Source: Streptomyces sp. CB01881 (GTDB lineage Bacteria; Actinomycetota; Actinomycetes; Streptomycetales; Streptomycetaceae). Taken from it: 64,000 nucleotides of DNA. Numbering within the stretch: position 1 is the stretch's first letter; each line of letters starts with the position of its first letter. The stretch covers positions 6,064,349-6,128,348 of the forward strand of contig NZ_CP026498.1 of assembly GCF_002953255.1 (NCBI RefSeq). Direction: 5' to 3'. Both the position numbers and the translations under genes were made by a program. This document shows positions 29,653 through 39,091 of the stretch, one piece after another. Under the pieces are notes generated by a model, which worked only from the letters and a program-made list of their open reading frames with translations, was not told the origin of the DNA and made no database searches.

Positions 29653-32600
29653 CTAACCCTCGAAGTCCCGTGCCGCGGAGAGCTCGTAGGCGCGGTCCGG
29701 CTCGGTGAGCGCGGCCAGCACCTCGAACCGCCGGTGCCACTGCCCGACCGACCAGGCCAGGCCGGCGGCCAGACCCTCGGGGGTGGCGGCGTGCAGCAGC
29801 CCCGGCGCCGGCGGCAGCTCGAACTCGTCGTCCTCGTCCGCCTCTTCGGCCGAATCCGGGTCGTACGGCGCCTCCGGCGTGTCCGCCGCCGAGTCCCACC
29901 GCCAGTCCACCGCGGCCTCGTTGCCGTCGGGGCCGACCACCAGCAGCTCCTCGTGCTCCTCGTACGCCACCGGGCAGCCGGGCAGCAACTCCCGCACCAC
30001 GGCGGGGACCCGGTGCAGCCGGCCCTCGGAGAGCACCCGGCCGCCGGCCACCTCGCTGGCCAGCGAGACGTGCAGCCGCTCGGCGAGGTCCGCGGCCAGC
30101 GCCGGGGCGACCGGCAGCAGCGGGTACGGGTGCAGGAGCTGGACCAGGTCGGGGGCGTCGGCGACGACCGCCTCGGCGGCGTCCACGATCACCGTGTGCG
30201 CCGGGCGGCGACCGGTCTCCGGGTCCAGCGGCGGCAGCGCCCGGACGACGTCGAGCGGCTCGATCCGCTCCGCCTCCACCCGGGCCAGCGCGCTGTGGAT
30301 GCCGTGCAGTTGGCGGTGGCCGACCTCGGAGGCCGGATCGGTGAGCCGGTCCAGCACCTCGTCCGGCCCGTGCGGCTCGGCCAGCAGTGCGGTCAGCGTG
30401 GTGCGGACGCCCAGCGCGTGCAGGAACTGCTCGTCCAGCGTCGTCCGGGCCTCGTCGTAGAGGCCGCGCAGCAGCGGGTCGGCGCCGGCCGCGCGCAGGC
30501 CGGCCGGCTCGCGGCCGTCCAGCACCGGGTGGTCGCGCAGCCACCAGGCGGTGTACGGCGGCAGGTCCGCGTACGAGCCGTTCGGCAGCAGGGCGCGGAC
30601 GGGCAGGACGACGGCGTCCCGGTACGGCGGGCGGGCCAGCGCGGCCAGCGCCTCGGGCCAGGCGTCGTCGTCCACCAGGTCGAGGTCACGGACGGCCAGC
30701 AGCTCGGCCGCGACCGGCGGTACGCCGACCGCGTCGGCGTCGTCGGCGTGCAGCGCCTCCAGGGCGTCCTCGGCCCACTCCGCGAGGCCGTCCGGCGCCT
30801 CGTCCAGCAGCCCGGTGGGGCGGCCTCCGGCGGCCCGGTCGGCGGGGACGGTCGGGTCGAGCCGCTCCAGGTCGTCCGGGTCGAGCACCACGTCCTCGGC
30901 GCGGACCAGCACGAAGTCCGCCAGCACTCCTGCCGCGGCGAGGACTTCGGGGCCCCAGCGGTCCACGAGTTCGTCGTCCAGCCAGCCGGCGTCGTCCTCC
31001 CGGGCCAGCCCGGCCAGCGGGCTGCCGGGCAGGATCAGCTCACCGGCGCGGGTCGGCTCGCCCTCGTCGTCCAGCAGCGCCAGCCGGGCCAGCCACGGGT
31101 GCTCGCCGACCGCCGGGGCGGCCGCCTTCACCAGGCCGAGGACGGACTCGGCGAGGTCGGCCGCGGCGTCCAGGTCGTCCTCGGCCAGCTCGTAGGAGCG
31201 GGCGACGGCGGCCCGCACCTCGGGGGTGTCCAGGACCCCGGCCGGGGTGGCGGTGCCGGCGCCGAGCTTGGCCAGCAGCGGGTGCGCGGCCTCCGGGTGG
31301 GCGAGGCGCAGGTCGAGCAGGGCCAGCGCACCGGCCAGCGACTCCGGGTAGCCGGGGAAGGCCGCCCAGTCGGCGTCGTCGGAGGGCAGCAGGACGCGGC
31401 GCGGACCGGTGACCGTCCGTCCGTCGGCCAGCGGCACCGGCAGCGCGCCGAGCGCCTCCGGGTCGGCCGCGCCGAGGGCCGCGTAGAGGTTGCGCCACCA
31501 GGCCGGCTCGCGGTCCAGGCCGCCGAGCTGGTCGACCACGTCGGCCAGCGGCACCCGGCGCACGCCCAGCACCCGCAGCTCGCTGCGGCGTTCCAGGCCG
31601 GCCGGCAGCAGCCCCGGGAAGACCGGCGCCAGCGCCTCGACCACCGAGCCGTCCGCGCCCTCCAGCAGCGTGGCGTCCCGCGGCCGCAGCGCCGGCGTGC
31701 CCTGCTCGACCGGCGCCGGGTGCGGCAGGAACGGCGTGCCGGGCAGCCGGGAGAGGATCTCGGCGCGCAGCGCGTTGTCCAGCGCGCCCTGGCCGAGCGG
31801 GCCGGGCACCAGGCCGAGCGAGCCGAGGTCGCCGCCGCGGGCACGCAGCAGATCGGCGTAGCTGTCGGCGGCGCGCCCGGTCAGGAAGTCGGCGAGCGGG
31901 CCGGGGGCGACGTGCCGGCGGGTGGAGTCCAGCGGATAGGAGGCGATCAGCAGCGCCGGCAGGCCGAGCGGCTCGTCGCTCGGCGTCGGCGCGTGCAGGA
32001 CCGGGGCGATCCCGGGCTTCTGCGGTGCGCCGTCGGTGCCGACCGGGACGGCCCAGGTCACCGTCCAGTACGGGCGGGCGCGCTCCTCGGTGGGGCGGTC
32101 GGCGAGCAGCGCGGCGTCCAGCGTGCCGGAGGCGCCGGCGGTCTGCCAGACGGTCTGCCGCAGCCGCCCGCCCGCGTCGTCGGTGACGGTGACCTCGGTG
32201 ACGCCGTCCGGGCGCGGCTCGGCGGCGGACCGGGTCAGTGTGCGGGTGCCGTCCGGGGTCTCCACCACGACCTCGGCGAGGCCGGGGAGGGTGAGCAGCA
32301 GCGCGTCGTCGATGCCGGCCAGCAGGCGGCGGGTGAGGTCCTCGGCGGCGGCGTCGCGCAGCGGCAGCACGACCACCGTGTCGTAGCCGTCGGGCGCCGG
32401 GCCCTCGGCGGCGAACGGCAGCCGCAGCAGTGGCACGTGGCCGTCCCGGCGGCGCAGTTCGTCGGCGAGCGCCGGCTGTGCCTCGGCCAGCGCGCGGGCC
32501 TCGCCGAGCGACCAGCGCACACCGCCGGCGGAGCCGAGCACGGCCGGCTCGTCGGTGACGGCGAGGACGGCGGCGAAGCCGACGCCGAAGCGGCCGACGG

Positions 32601-32958
32601 TGGGCTGCTCGTCCGCCCGCTTCGAGGAGGCGCGCAGGGTGGAGAGCGACTCGACGGCGGCGTCGTCCAGCGGCGCGCCGGTGTTGGCGGCCGCCAGCAC
32701 ACCGTCCGCCAGGGTGAGCCGCAGCCGGCCCGGGCCGCCGCCGGCGCGGGCCGCCGCGTCGGCGGCGTTCTGCGCCAACTCGACCACGAGGCGGTCACGG
32801 TAGCCGCCGAGGGCGAGCTCCTCCTCGGCGTTGGCGTCCTCCCGGAACCGGGCCGGGGAGGCGGCCCAGGCGTCCAGCACCCGGCGGCGCAGCCCGGCGC
32901 TGCCGAAGTGGTCCGCGAGGTGCTCGTCCGTGCCGCTGCCGATGATCCGAGGTTCCAC
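29653..32958 (-). CDS. sacsin/Hsp90-like GHKL ATPase domain protein
   Basis: About 1101 residues. The N-terminal 300 residues carry a GHKL ATP-binding fold: LVVELAQNAADAA (Asn-box), LAAANTGAPLDDAAVESL and VGRFGVGFAAVLAV (glycine lid). This matches the sacsin N-terminal/Hsp90-like group. The remaining 800 residues are acidic, Leu/Ala/Asp-rich and have no obvious domain. GTG 32958 is chosen because the text after it (MEPRIIGSGTDEHLADHFG) looks native; ATG 33003 and GTG 33021 are alternatives. It may be a chaperone-like or large regulatory ATPase; no partner genes are nearby. Confidence 0.75.
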   Translation of the reverse strand: MEPRIIGSGTDEHLADHFGSAGLRRRVLDAWAASPARFREDANAEEELALGGYRDRLVVELAQNAADAAARAGGGPGRLRLTLADGVLAAANTGAPLDDAAVESLSTLRASSKRADEQPTVGRFGVGFAAVLAVTDEPAVLGSAGGVRWSLGEARALAEAQPALADELRRRDGHVPLLRLPFAAEGPAPDGYDTVVVLPLRDAAAEDLTRRLLAGIDDALLLTLPGLAEVVVETPDGTRTLTRSAAEPRPDGVTEVTVTDDAGGRLRQTVWQTAGASGTLDAALLADRPTEERARPYWTVTWAVPVGTDGAPQKPGIAPVLHAPTPSDEPLGLPALLIASYPLDSTRRHVAPGPLADFLTGRAADSYADLLRARGGDLGSLGLVPGPLGQGALDNALRAEILSRLPGTPFLPHPAPVEQGTPALRPRDATLLEGADGSVVEALAPVFPGLLPAGLERRSELRVLGVRRVPLADVVDQLGGLDREPAWWRNLYAALGAADPEALGALPVPLADGRTVTGPRRVLLPSDDADWAAFPGYPESLAGALALLDLRLAHPEAAHPLLAKLGAGTATPAGVLDTPEVRAAVARSYELAEDDLDAAADLAESVLGLVKAAAPAVGEHPWLARLALLDDEGEPTRAGELILPGSPLAGLAREDDAGWLDDELVDRWGPEVLAAAGVLADFVLVRAEDVVLDPDDLERLDPTVPADRAAGGRPTGLLDEAPDGLAEWAEDALEALHADDADAVGVPPVAAELLAVRDLDLVDDDAWPEALAALARPPYRDAVVLPVRALLPNGSYADLPPYTAWWLRDHPVLDGREPAGLRAAGADPLLRGLYDEARTTLDEQFLHALGVRTTLTALLAEPHGPDEVLDRLTDPASEVGHRQLHGIHSALARVEAERIEPLDVVRALPPLDPETGRRPAHTVIVDAAEAVVADAPDLVQLLHPYPLLPVAPALAADLAERLHVSLASEVAGGRVLSEGRLHRVPAVVRELLPGCPVAYEEHEELLVVGPDGNEAAVDWRWDSAADTPEAPYDPDSAEEADEDDEFELPPAPGLLHAATPEGLAAGLAWSVGQWHRRFEVLAALTEPDRAYELSAARDFEG

Positions 32959-33091
32959 TGGACCTGCCGCCTTCCGCCGCCCTGTACTTCGTACGGGGGG
33001 CATTCTCCCCCGCCCGGGCACCCCCGGCGGACCGGGGTGGGCCCGCGCCTATCCTGGGGCCGCTCCGATGGCCCGGCGAGGGGGGAATCCG

Positions 33092-33490
33092 ATGGCGTCC
33101 GATCGTCCGCAGGTGTCCGACCGTTCGTGGTACGTCCTGATCGAACGCGACAGGCGGGACTACGGCGACTCCGTCTACTACCGCTGGCAGCTGGCCCCGC
33201 CCAAGGAGGCGCCGCTCGGCCGGGAGCAGGCGGTCGAGCTGGCGGAGGAGACGGCCCGCACGTACCTCCCGCGCGAGAGCGGGGAGCCGGCCGGGACACC
33301 GGCCCGGCGGGTCTTCCGGCTCCCCGACGGCGGCTTCCTGGTCCAGCTCCACTACCGCGGCTGGAAGCGTCACTTCCGGGTCTCCGTCGGCGAGCTGGTG
33401 CACGCCGAGGAGGAGGCCCCGCCGCCCAGCCCGGCGAACCCGCCACGGGACGCCGCGCCGCCAAGGCGCGGGCTGTTCGGCCGCCGCTGA
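33092..33490 (+). CDS. conserved hypothetical protein
   Basis: A 132-residue soluble protein (WYVLIERDRRDYGDSVYYRWQLAPP, then FLVQLHYRGWKRHFRVSVGELV), mixed alpha/beta with a Pro/Arg tail. ATG 33092 has a strong GGGGGG upstream; an ATG 24 bases earlier is possible. It is divergent from the sacsin-like gene and ends at a bidirectional terminator. Family not recognised. Confidence 0.65.
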   Translation: MASDRPQVSDRSWYVLIERDRRDYGDSVYYRWQLAPPKEAPLGREQAVELAEETARTYLPRESGEPAGTPARRVFRLPDGGFLVQLHYRGWKRHFRVSVGELVHAEEEAPPPSPANPPRDAAPPRRGLFGRR

Positions 33491-33496
33491 ACGCCG

Positions 33497-33531
33497 CCGG
33501 CCCGCCCCCTCGACGTGACGGGGCGGGCCGG
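33497..33531. terminator. bidirectional hairpin terminator
   Basis: A perfect 12-bp stem (CCGGCCCGCCCC with its complement) and an 11-base loop lie between the convergent genes ending at 33490 and 33543. Confidence 0.7.
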
Positions 33532-33542
33532 TGGCGGATCGC

Positions 33543-34436
33543 TCAGGAGTGGCCGAGCTCCTCGGCCGGGGCGTCCGGCTCGACCGAGCCGGAGGTGCGG
33601 TCGGGATGCAGCTGGAGCGGCTCGACCACCAGCTCGTCCAGGATCAGCTCGGACGGCGCCGGCGGGGCCGGGATGACCGCCGCCTCGGAGTGACCGCCGC
33701 AGCCGTACGCGAAGGAGACGATCTGGCCGTCGGCCGGGCCGAACTCGTTGCCGCAGACACCGAACGCCTGGCCGAGCGAGCCGCCGATCGGGATCAGGAA
33801 GCCGCAGCTGTTGCACGAGGCCGGGGCCGACTGCGCCATCGGCGTCTGCGGGCCGTGCGCCTTCTCCCAGCGGTCCGCCGCCAGGTGCAGGCCGAGCCGC
33901 GAGAGCACCCGGCTGCGGCCCATGCCGAGTTCCTCGGCGACGGCGCCGATCTGCGCACGGACCGGGGCCGGCTGGATGTGCGGGTCGCTGACGACCACGT
34001 CCTCCTCGGCGGCCAGCGCCACCGCGGAGTTCGGCGCCGGCTCGTCCTCGCCGGACCAGCCCGGCTCCAGGCGCAGGTCGTCGGCGTCGGTGGGCAGCAG
34101 GTCGCCCGGGCCCATGTCGCCGGGGCGCAGCCGCTCGCTCCACGGCACCCACTGCGGGGCGAGGACGGCGTCGGGGCCGGGCAGCAGCACGACCTCGTCC
34201 AGGGTGACGTTCTTGGCGCGCGGGGCGCGGGCCACGGTGACGGCCCAGTTCCAGCCCCGGTAGGCGGCGTCCAGGCACTCGAAGGTGTGGGTGACGACGC
34301 GGTCGGCGTCCGCCTGGACTCCGAGGTGCGCACCGACGGTCTCTGCTCCGACGGCCTCGTCCGCCGCCTGCCGGGCGAGTTCGACGGCCTCGGCACAGAG
34401 CCGGTCGGGGGTACGGCTTCGCATCGCAGCACTCAC
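33543..34436 (-). CDS. DUF3027 domain protein
   Basis: A 297-residue actinobacterial protein. It begins MSAAMRSRTPDRLCAEAVELAR (GTG 34436, with GGGAGAG about 10 bases upstream). It contains GWNWAVTVARAPRAKNVTLDEVVLLPG and a zinc-finger-like CNSCGF...VCGNEFGPADG motif, the marks of DUF3027. Function unknown; possible nucleic-acid or metal binding through the four-Cys unit. It faces the MFS gene divergently, a conserved streptomycete arrangement. Confidence 0.82.
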   Translation of the reverse strand: MSAAMRSRTPDRLCAEAVELARQAADEAVGAETVGAHLGVQADADRVVTHTFECLDAAYRGWNWAVTVARAPRAKNVTLDEVVLLPGPDAVLAPQWVPWSERLRPGDMGPGDLLPTDADDLRLEPGWSGEDEPAPNSAVALAAEEDVVVSDPHIQPAPVRAQIGAVAEELGMGRSRVLSRLGLHLAADRWEKAHGPQTPMAQSAPASCNSCGFLIPIGGSLGQAFGVCGNEFGPADGQIVSFAYGCGGHSEAAVIPAPPAPSELILDELVVEPLQLHPDRTSGSVEPDAPAEELGHS

Positions 34437-34721
34437 GGCGTCGATTCTCTCCCAGTTCTTCTGTTGCCCACGGCGTGTTGCCTGTTCCGTCGCGGCTCGG
34501 TTTCCCTCGTCCATTCTGCGCGACCACGGGCCGCCTCGGGTACCGGCCGCGCCGCCCGTCCGCTCCGGCCGGCGCCCGGCCGGTCATCGGGCGGACCCTG
34601 GGCAGGCTACCCGCCGGTCGGCCACCCGGCACAGTCCGGGGCGGCGGCCGGCGCCGGAACGGCCGCGCCGAGCGAACCGGAATCCCGCGTCGTCGTCACG
34701 ATTCTGGGGCAGGATGGGCTT

Positions 34722-36392
34722 GTGGCGGACGAAAACCCGTCGCAGCATGCACTGCGCGCCTCGCAGGCCGACGGCAGCCCCGACGAGGTGAATGCCGTGC
34801 CGCGACAGCAGCCTCCGGTCCTCGCTGCGGGCGAACCGCAGCCGGTGGACACCTCCACGACGCCCCGGGATTCCGCCGGGCACGTGAACCTCGACAAGCA
34901 CCCCGCCGCGGCCGCGGACTCCCCGGACTCCCCCGGCCCGCTCGACGGCGTCGACGACCTCGACTCGCTCGACGAGGCGGAGGAGCCGCGCCGGCACTTC
35001 CTCGTCCGCACTGCCTCCGCCGCCGGCTCCCGCACCGGAAAGGTCGTCCACGGCACCGGCCGCCGCATCCGCAAGGCGACCTCCGCCGAGGGCGCCGGCG
35101 AGTCCGGCCTCGCCAAACTGATCGAGCTGCACGCGCTGAACTCGTTCGGCGACATGCTGATCACCGTCGCGCTGGCCTCCACCATCTTCTTCTCCGTCCC
35201 CACCGGCGAGGCCCGCGGCCGGGTGGCGCTCTACCTGCTGATCACAATGGCCCCGTTCGCCGTGCTGGCCCCGGTGATCGGCCCGCTGCTGGACCGCCTC
35301 CCGCACGGCCGCCGGGCCGCGATGGCGACGTCGATGCTGGCCCGCGCGGTGCTGGCGTGGACGATGGCCGGCACCGTGGTCGGCGGCGGACTGGCGCTCT
35401 ACCCGGAGGCGCTGGGCGTCCTGGTGGCGTCCAAGGCCTACGGGGTGGTGCGCAGCGTCGTGGTGCCCCGGCTGCTGCCGAGCCGGCTTTCACTCGTGAA
35501 GGCGAACTCCCGGGTCACCCTGGCCGGGCTGCTGGCCACCATGGTGGCGGCCGGGGTGGGCGGGCTGCTGCACCTGATCGGGCCGGGGTGGCCGCTGCGC
35601 GGCGCCTTCCTGGTCTTCGTCGTCGGCACCCTGATGGCCTTCCACCTGCCGCACGCGGTGGACTCCGCCAAGGGCGAGCAGCGGGCCGTCCTGCACGCGC
35701 AGGCGCACGGCGAGGCCGCAGCCGTCCCCGCCGGATCCGGCACCGGCACCAGCGCCGGGACCGGGACCACGCAGGCCGCCAAGGCGCCGAAGGCGTCGCT
35801 GCGCACCGTCGGACCCTCGGTGATCCTGGCGCTGCGGGCGATGTCGGCACTGCGCTGGCTGGTCGGCTTCCTGGTGATGTTCCTGGCGTTCCTGCTCCGT
35901 GACGAGCCGATCGGCGGGCTCCAGCCGACCCTCGCGCTCGGCCTCGTCGCCCTCGCGGCCGGCACGGGCAACGCGCTGGGCTCGGTGCTCGGCTCCTGGC
36001 TGCGCACCCGGGGCTCGGAGGCGACGGTCACCGCGATGCTGCTGCTGGCCACGTGCACCACGGCGGCCGCCGCGCTCTGGTACGGCGCGGTGACGGTGAT
36101 CCTGGTCGCCGCGGTGTCCGGGGTGGCGGCCTCGCTGGGCAAGCTGGCGCTGGACGCGCTGATCCAGCGGGACGTCCCGGAGTCGGTGCGGACGTCCGCC
36201 TTCGCCCGTTCGGAGACGCTGCTCCAGTTGTGCTGGGTGGCCGGGGGCGCGGTCGGCATCCTGCTGCCGCTGAACGGCGTGCTCGGCCTCTCGGTGGCGG
36301 CCGGGGTGCTGGGCGTGGTGCTGCTCTGGACGGTCCGTTCGCTGCTCCGGGTGGGGGTGCGGCGCCGCGCCGCGGCGCCGCGGGTGGCCTGA
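34722..36392 (+). CDS. MFS transporter with long cytoplasmic N-terminus
   Basis: A 556-residue protein. The first ~115 residues are polar and Asp/Pro-rich, ending RTGKVVHGTGRRIRKAT. About 12 membrane segments follow (LNSFGDMLITVALASTIFF, LLITMAPFAVLAPVIGPLLDRLPHGRRAAM). A charged loop with an alternating Gly-Thr stretch splits the two halves near residue 340. GTG 34722 lies six bases after CAGGAT with no ribosome binding site, suggesting a leaderless mRNA. Substrate unknown. Confidence 0.85.
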   Translation: MADENPSQHALRASQADGSPDEVNAVPRQQPPVLAAGEPQPVDTSTTPRDSAGHVNLDKHPAAAADSPDSPGPLDGVDDLDSLDEAEEPRRHFLVRTASAAGSRTGKVVHGTGRRIRKATSAEGAGESGLAKLIELHALNSFGDMLITVALASTIFFSVPTGEARGRVALYLLITMAPFAVLAPVIGPLLDRLPHGRRAAMATSMLARAVLAWTMAGTVVGGGLALYPEALGVLVASKAYGVVRSVVVPRLLPSRLSLVKANSRVTLAGLLATMVAAGVGGLLHLIGPGWPLRGAFLVFVVGTLMAFHLPHAVDSAKGEQRAVLHAQAHGEAAAVPAGSGTGTSAGTGTTQAAKAPKASLRTVGPSVILALRAMSALRWLVGFLVMFLAFLLRDEPIGGLQPTLALGLVALAAGTGNALGSVLGSWLRTRGSEATVTAMLLLATCTTAAAALWYGAVTVILVAAVSGVAASLGKLALDALIQRDVPESVRTSAFARSETLLQLCWVAGGAVGILLPLNGVLGLSVAAGVLGVVLLWTVRSLLRVGVRRRAAAPRVA

Positions 36393-36509
36393 GGCCCCTC
36401 CCCGGCGGGGCAGGCGGGGCGGTCGTCCCGGGCCGTCGTCCTGCGGCCACAACACGCGGTTGCCCACCCCCGCGTAGCGTGATCGGCAAAGCCCGGTAGC
36501 CTCTGACGC

Positions 36510-37043
36510 ATGAGCCTCAGCACCCGTGTCATCGCCGCCCTCGGCGCCGTCGTCGTGATCGGCGCGGCCACGGTCGGCACCTCCGTCGCCGTCGCGTCCG
36601 GCAGGGACGAGCCCGTCAGCCACCGCGCGACCCTCACCGTCGGCCGCTCCTCGATGGAGGTGGAGCCGTTCTGCTTCAACGACGGCAAGCCGCTCACCGA
36701 GGACCAGCAGAGCGAGTGCCAGGACAAGGCCAGCAAGGCCCTGGACGAGGGCAAGCTCCCCAAGTCCGACGTGGTCGCCAGTGACCGGATCGGCGTGGGC
36801 GTGACCCCGGGCGTGGCCGACCGCGGCTGGTGGGCCAACACCAACGGCGGCGGCCAGGCCTCCGGCGGCCGGTTCATCCTGGCCCCGGCGGCCAAGGGCT
36901 CCACGTACTCCGGCTCCGTCGCGGCCTCCCGGGCGCTCAACGCCTCGGGCAAGACCCTGATCACCGTGGTCGAGTCCGACCCGAAGCAGCCCGACGCGAT
37001 CTACGGCGTCTGGTACTTCGAGCTGGACACCCAGAACGCCTGA
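36510..37043 (+). CDS. DUF2771 secreted/membrane-anchored protein
   Basis: A 177-residue protein with an N-terminal hydrophobic signal (VIAALGAVVVIGAATVGTSVAVA), then a polar beta-rich domain with two Cys (EPFCFNDG and QSECQDK). This is the DUF2771 pattern; the gene sits in its usual place before mqnB. It is probably leaderless: TAGCCT seven bases before the ATG. Function unknown. Confidence 0.8.
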   Translation: MSLSTRVIAALGAVVVIGAATVGTSVAVASGRDEPVSHRATLTVGRSSMEVEPFCFNDGKPLTEDQQSECQDKASKALDEGKLPKSDVVASDRIGVGVTPGVADRGWWANTNGGGQASGGRFILAPAAKGSTYSGSVAASRALNASGKTLITVVESDPKQPDAIYGVWYFELDTQNA

Positions 37044-37053
37044 CGGTCACCCG

Positions 37054-37800
37054 GTGACCGAGCGACGCACCGGTGAGCAGCCGGCCCCCGAGCGGGGCCG
37101 GCTGCTCGTCGTCGTCGCGGTGGCCGCCGAGGCGGAGGCCGTCCTGCGCGGCCTCGGCGGGCCGGTACGGGCCCTGCCGCTGCCCGGCGGTGAACTGCAC
37201 CGCGCCGCGCACCCCTCGGGCGTGACGGTGGACGTGCTGGCGGGCGGGGTCGGCCCGGCCGCCGCCGCTGCCGCCGCGTCCGCCGCGCTCTGCGCGCACC
37301 GCTACGACCTCGTGGTCTCGGCCGGCATCGGCGGCGGCTTCGCCCCGCAGGCGCCGGTCGGCTCGACGGTGCTCGCCGGGGCGATCGTCGCCGCCGACCT
37401 CGGGGCCGAGACCCCCGACGGCTTCGCGGACGTCACCGAACTGGGCTTCGGGACCGTCCGGCACACCCCCGCCCCGGCCGCCGTGGCGCTCGCCGCGGCC
37501 GCCCTGGGCGCCGTCACCGGCACCGTCCTGACCGTCTCCACGGTGACCGGCAGCGCCGGACGCGCCGCCGCGCTGACCGCCCGCCACCCCGGCGCGGTGG
37601 CCGAGGCGATGGAGGGTTTCGGGGTGGCCGAGGCCGCCGCCCGGCACGGCGTGCCGGCCTTCGAGCTGCGCACCGTCTCCAACCCGGTGGGCCCGCGCGA
37701 CCGGGCCGCCTGGCGGATCGGCGAGGCGCTGGGCGCACTGGAACGGGCCTTCGCCGCGCTGCCCTACCCGGAGTTCCTGAAGGAGGCCCGCCATGGCTGA
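37054..37800 (+). CDS. mqnB: futalosine hydrolase
   Basis: A 248-residue nucleoside-phosphorylase-fold enzyme that removes hypoxanthine from futalosine in the futalosine route to menaquinone. Signatures are LLVVVAVAAEAEAV, LVVSAGIGGGFAP and AEAMEGFGVAEAAARHGVPAFELRTVSN. The start is GTG 37054, 10 bases after the DUF2771 stop. It overlaps mqnD by 8 bases. Confidence 0.93.
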   Translation: MTERRTGEQPAPERGRLLVVVAVAAEAEAVLRGLGGPVRALPLPGGELHRAAHPSGVTVDVLAGGVGPAAAAAAASAALCAHRYDLVVSAGIGGGFAPQAPVGSTVLAGAIVAADLGAETPDGFADVTELGFGTVRHTPAPAAVALAAAALGAVTGTVLTVSTVTGSAGRAAALTARHPGAVAEAMEGFGVAEAAARHGVPAFELRTVSNPVGPRDRAAWRIGEALGALERAFAALPYPEFLKEARHG

Positions 37801-38638
37801 ACAGCTGGGCATCGCCCACTCGCCCTGCCCGAACGACACCTTCGTCTTCCACGCCTGGACGCACGGCCTGGTGCCCGGCGCGGACGCCCCCGAGGTCACC
37901 TTCGCGGACATCGACGTCACCAACGGCCTGGCCGAGCAGGGCGGGCCGGACATCCTCAAGGTCAGCTACGCGGCCCTGCCCTGGGTACTGGACGAGTACG
38001 CCCTGCTGCCCTGCGGCGGCGCGCTCGGCCGCGGCTGCGGCCCGCTGGTGCTCACCCGCCCGGACACCGGCGGCGACCTCACCGGCCGGACCGTCGCCGT
38101 CCCGTCCGAGCGGTCCACCGCCTACCTGCTGTTCCGGCTCTGGGCCGCGAAGGCCGTGCCCGGCGGGTTCGGCGAGATCGTCGTCCTGCCGTTCCACGAG
38201 ATCATGCCCGCCGTCCGGGACGGCCGGGTGGACGCCGGCCTGGTGATCCACGAGGCCCGCTTCACCTACCAGCAGTACGGACTGCACCGCCTCGCCGACA
38301 TGGGCGAGGCCTGGGAGCAGGAGACCGGCCTGCCGATCCCGCTCGGCGCGATCATCGCCAAGCGCTCGCTCGGCACCGAGCGGCTGCACGCGATCGCCGA
38401 CGCCATCCGCGCCTCCGTCCGGCAGGCCTGGGCGGACCCGTCGGCCAGCCGCGCGTACGTGCTGGCGAACGCCCAGGAGATGGACCCGGACGTCGCCGAC
38501 CAGCACATCGGGCTGTACGTCAACGAGTTCACCGCGGACCTCGGCGAGGAGGGCTACGGCGCCGTCCGGGCGCTGCTCACCCGGGCCGCCGCCGAGGGGC
38601 TGGTGCCCCCGCTCGACCCGGGTGCGCTCGCCTTCTGA
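37793..38638 (+). CDS. mqnD: 1,4-dihydroxy-6-naphthoate synthase
   Basis: A 281-residue enzyme of the futalosine menaquinone pathway, cleaving cyclic de-hypoxanthine futalosine to 1,4-dihydroxy-6-naphthoate. Family text is IAHSPCPNDTFVFHAWTHG, DILKVSYAALPWVL, VIHEARFTYQQYGLHRLADMGEAWE and PLGAIIAKR. It overlaps mqnB by 8 bases. A GC hairpin follows. Confidence 0.94.
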   Translation: MAEQLGIAHSPCPNDTFVFHAWTHGLVPGADAPEVTFADIDVTNGLAEQGGPDILKVSYAALPWVLDEYALLPCGGALGRGCGPLVLTRPDTGGDLTGRTVAVPSERSTAYLLFRLWAAKAVPGGFGEIVVLPFHEIMPAVRDGRVDAGLVIHEARFTYQQYGLHRLADMGEAWEQETGLPIPLGAIIAKRSLGTERLHAIADAIRASVRQAWADPSASRAYVLANAQEMDPDVADQHIGLYVNEFTADLGEEGYGAVRALLTRAAAEGLVPPLDPGALAF

Positions 38639-38671
38639 GCCCCGCGGCGTTGCGCGCCGCGCGGCGTCCGG

Positions 38672-38698
38672 GGCCCGCCCGCCGGAGCGCGGCGGGCC
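38672..38698. terminator. hairpin terminator between mqnD and cold-shock gene
   Basis: An 8-bp stem GGCCCGCC/GGCGGGCC with an 11-base loop, located between convergent stops. Confidence 0.5.
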
Positions 38699-38707
38699 GT
38701 CCACGGA

Positions 38708-39091
38708 CTACACGTCGAACTGGTCCGCCACCGCGCGCAGCAGCACGGCCAGCTTCTGGCCGGCCGGCTTGGCCGGGTAACGGCCGTGCTGGAGCCCAGG
38801 CAGCACCGAGTCCATCATCGTGATCAAGTCCTGGACGAGCGCCGCCATGTCGTCCGGGGTCTTGCGCTGGGCGGCCGCCACCGACGGCAGCGCGTCCAGC
38901 AACTGCACGGCCATCGCCTGGTCGCCGCGGTGACCCGCGACCACGCCGAACTCGACCCGCTGGCCCGGCTTGAGCACGGTGACACCGGCGGGCAGCGCCT
39001 TGGTGTGGACGAAGACGTCGCCGCCGTCGTCGCGCGACAGGAAGCCGAAGCCCTTCGTCTCGTTGAACCACTTGACCTGGCCGGTGGGCAT
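38708..39091 (-). CDS. cold-shock domain protein with C-terminal extension
   Basis: A 127-residue protein. The cold-shock domain (MPTGQVKWFNETKGFGFLSRDDGGDVFVHTKAL, RNP1 KGFGFL and RNP2 VFVHTK) occupies the first ~65 residues, and an extra helical C-terminal ~60 residues follow (ALVQDLITMMDSVLPGLQHG), longer than the 67-residue CspA type. ATG 39091 is supported by GAGGAC. It is an RNA-binding protein, probably growth- or stress-regulated. Confidence 0.9.
   Translation of the reverse strand: MPTGQVKWFNETKGFGFLSRDDGGDVFVHTKALPAGVTVLKPGQRVEFGVVAGHRGDQAMAVQLLDALPSVAAAQRKTPDDMAALVQDLITMMDSVLPGLQHGRYPAKPAGQKLAVLLRAVADQFDV

Noticed and set aside
29626-33693. 1355-codon plus-strand frame opposite the sacsin-like gene
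   Set aside because: Same antisense artefact; the GHKL motifs on the minus strand decide it.
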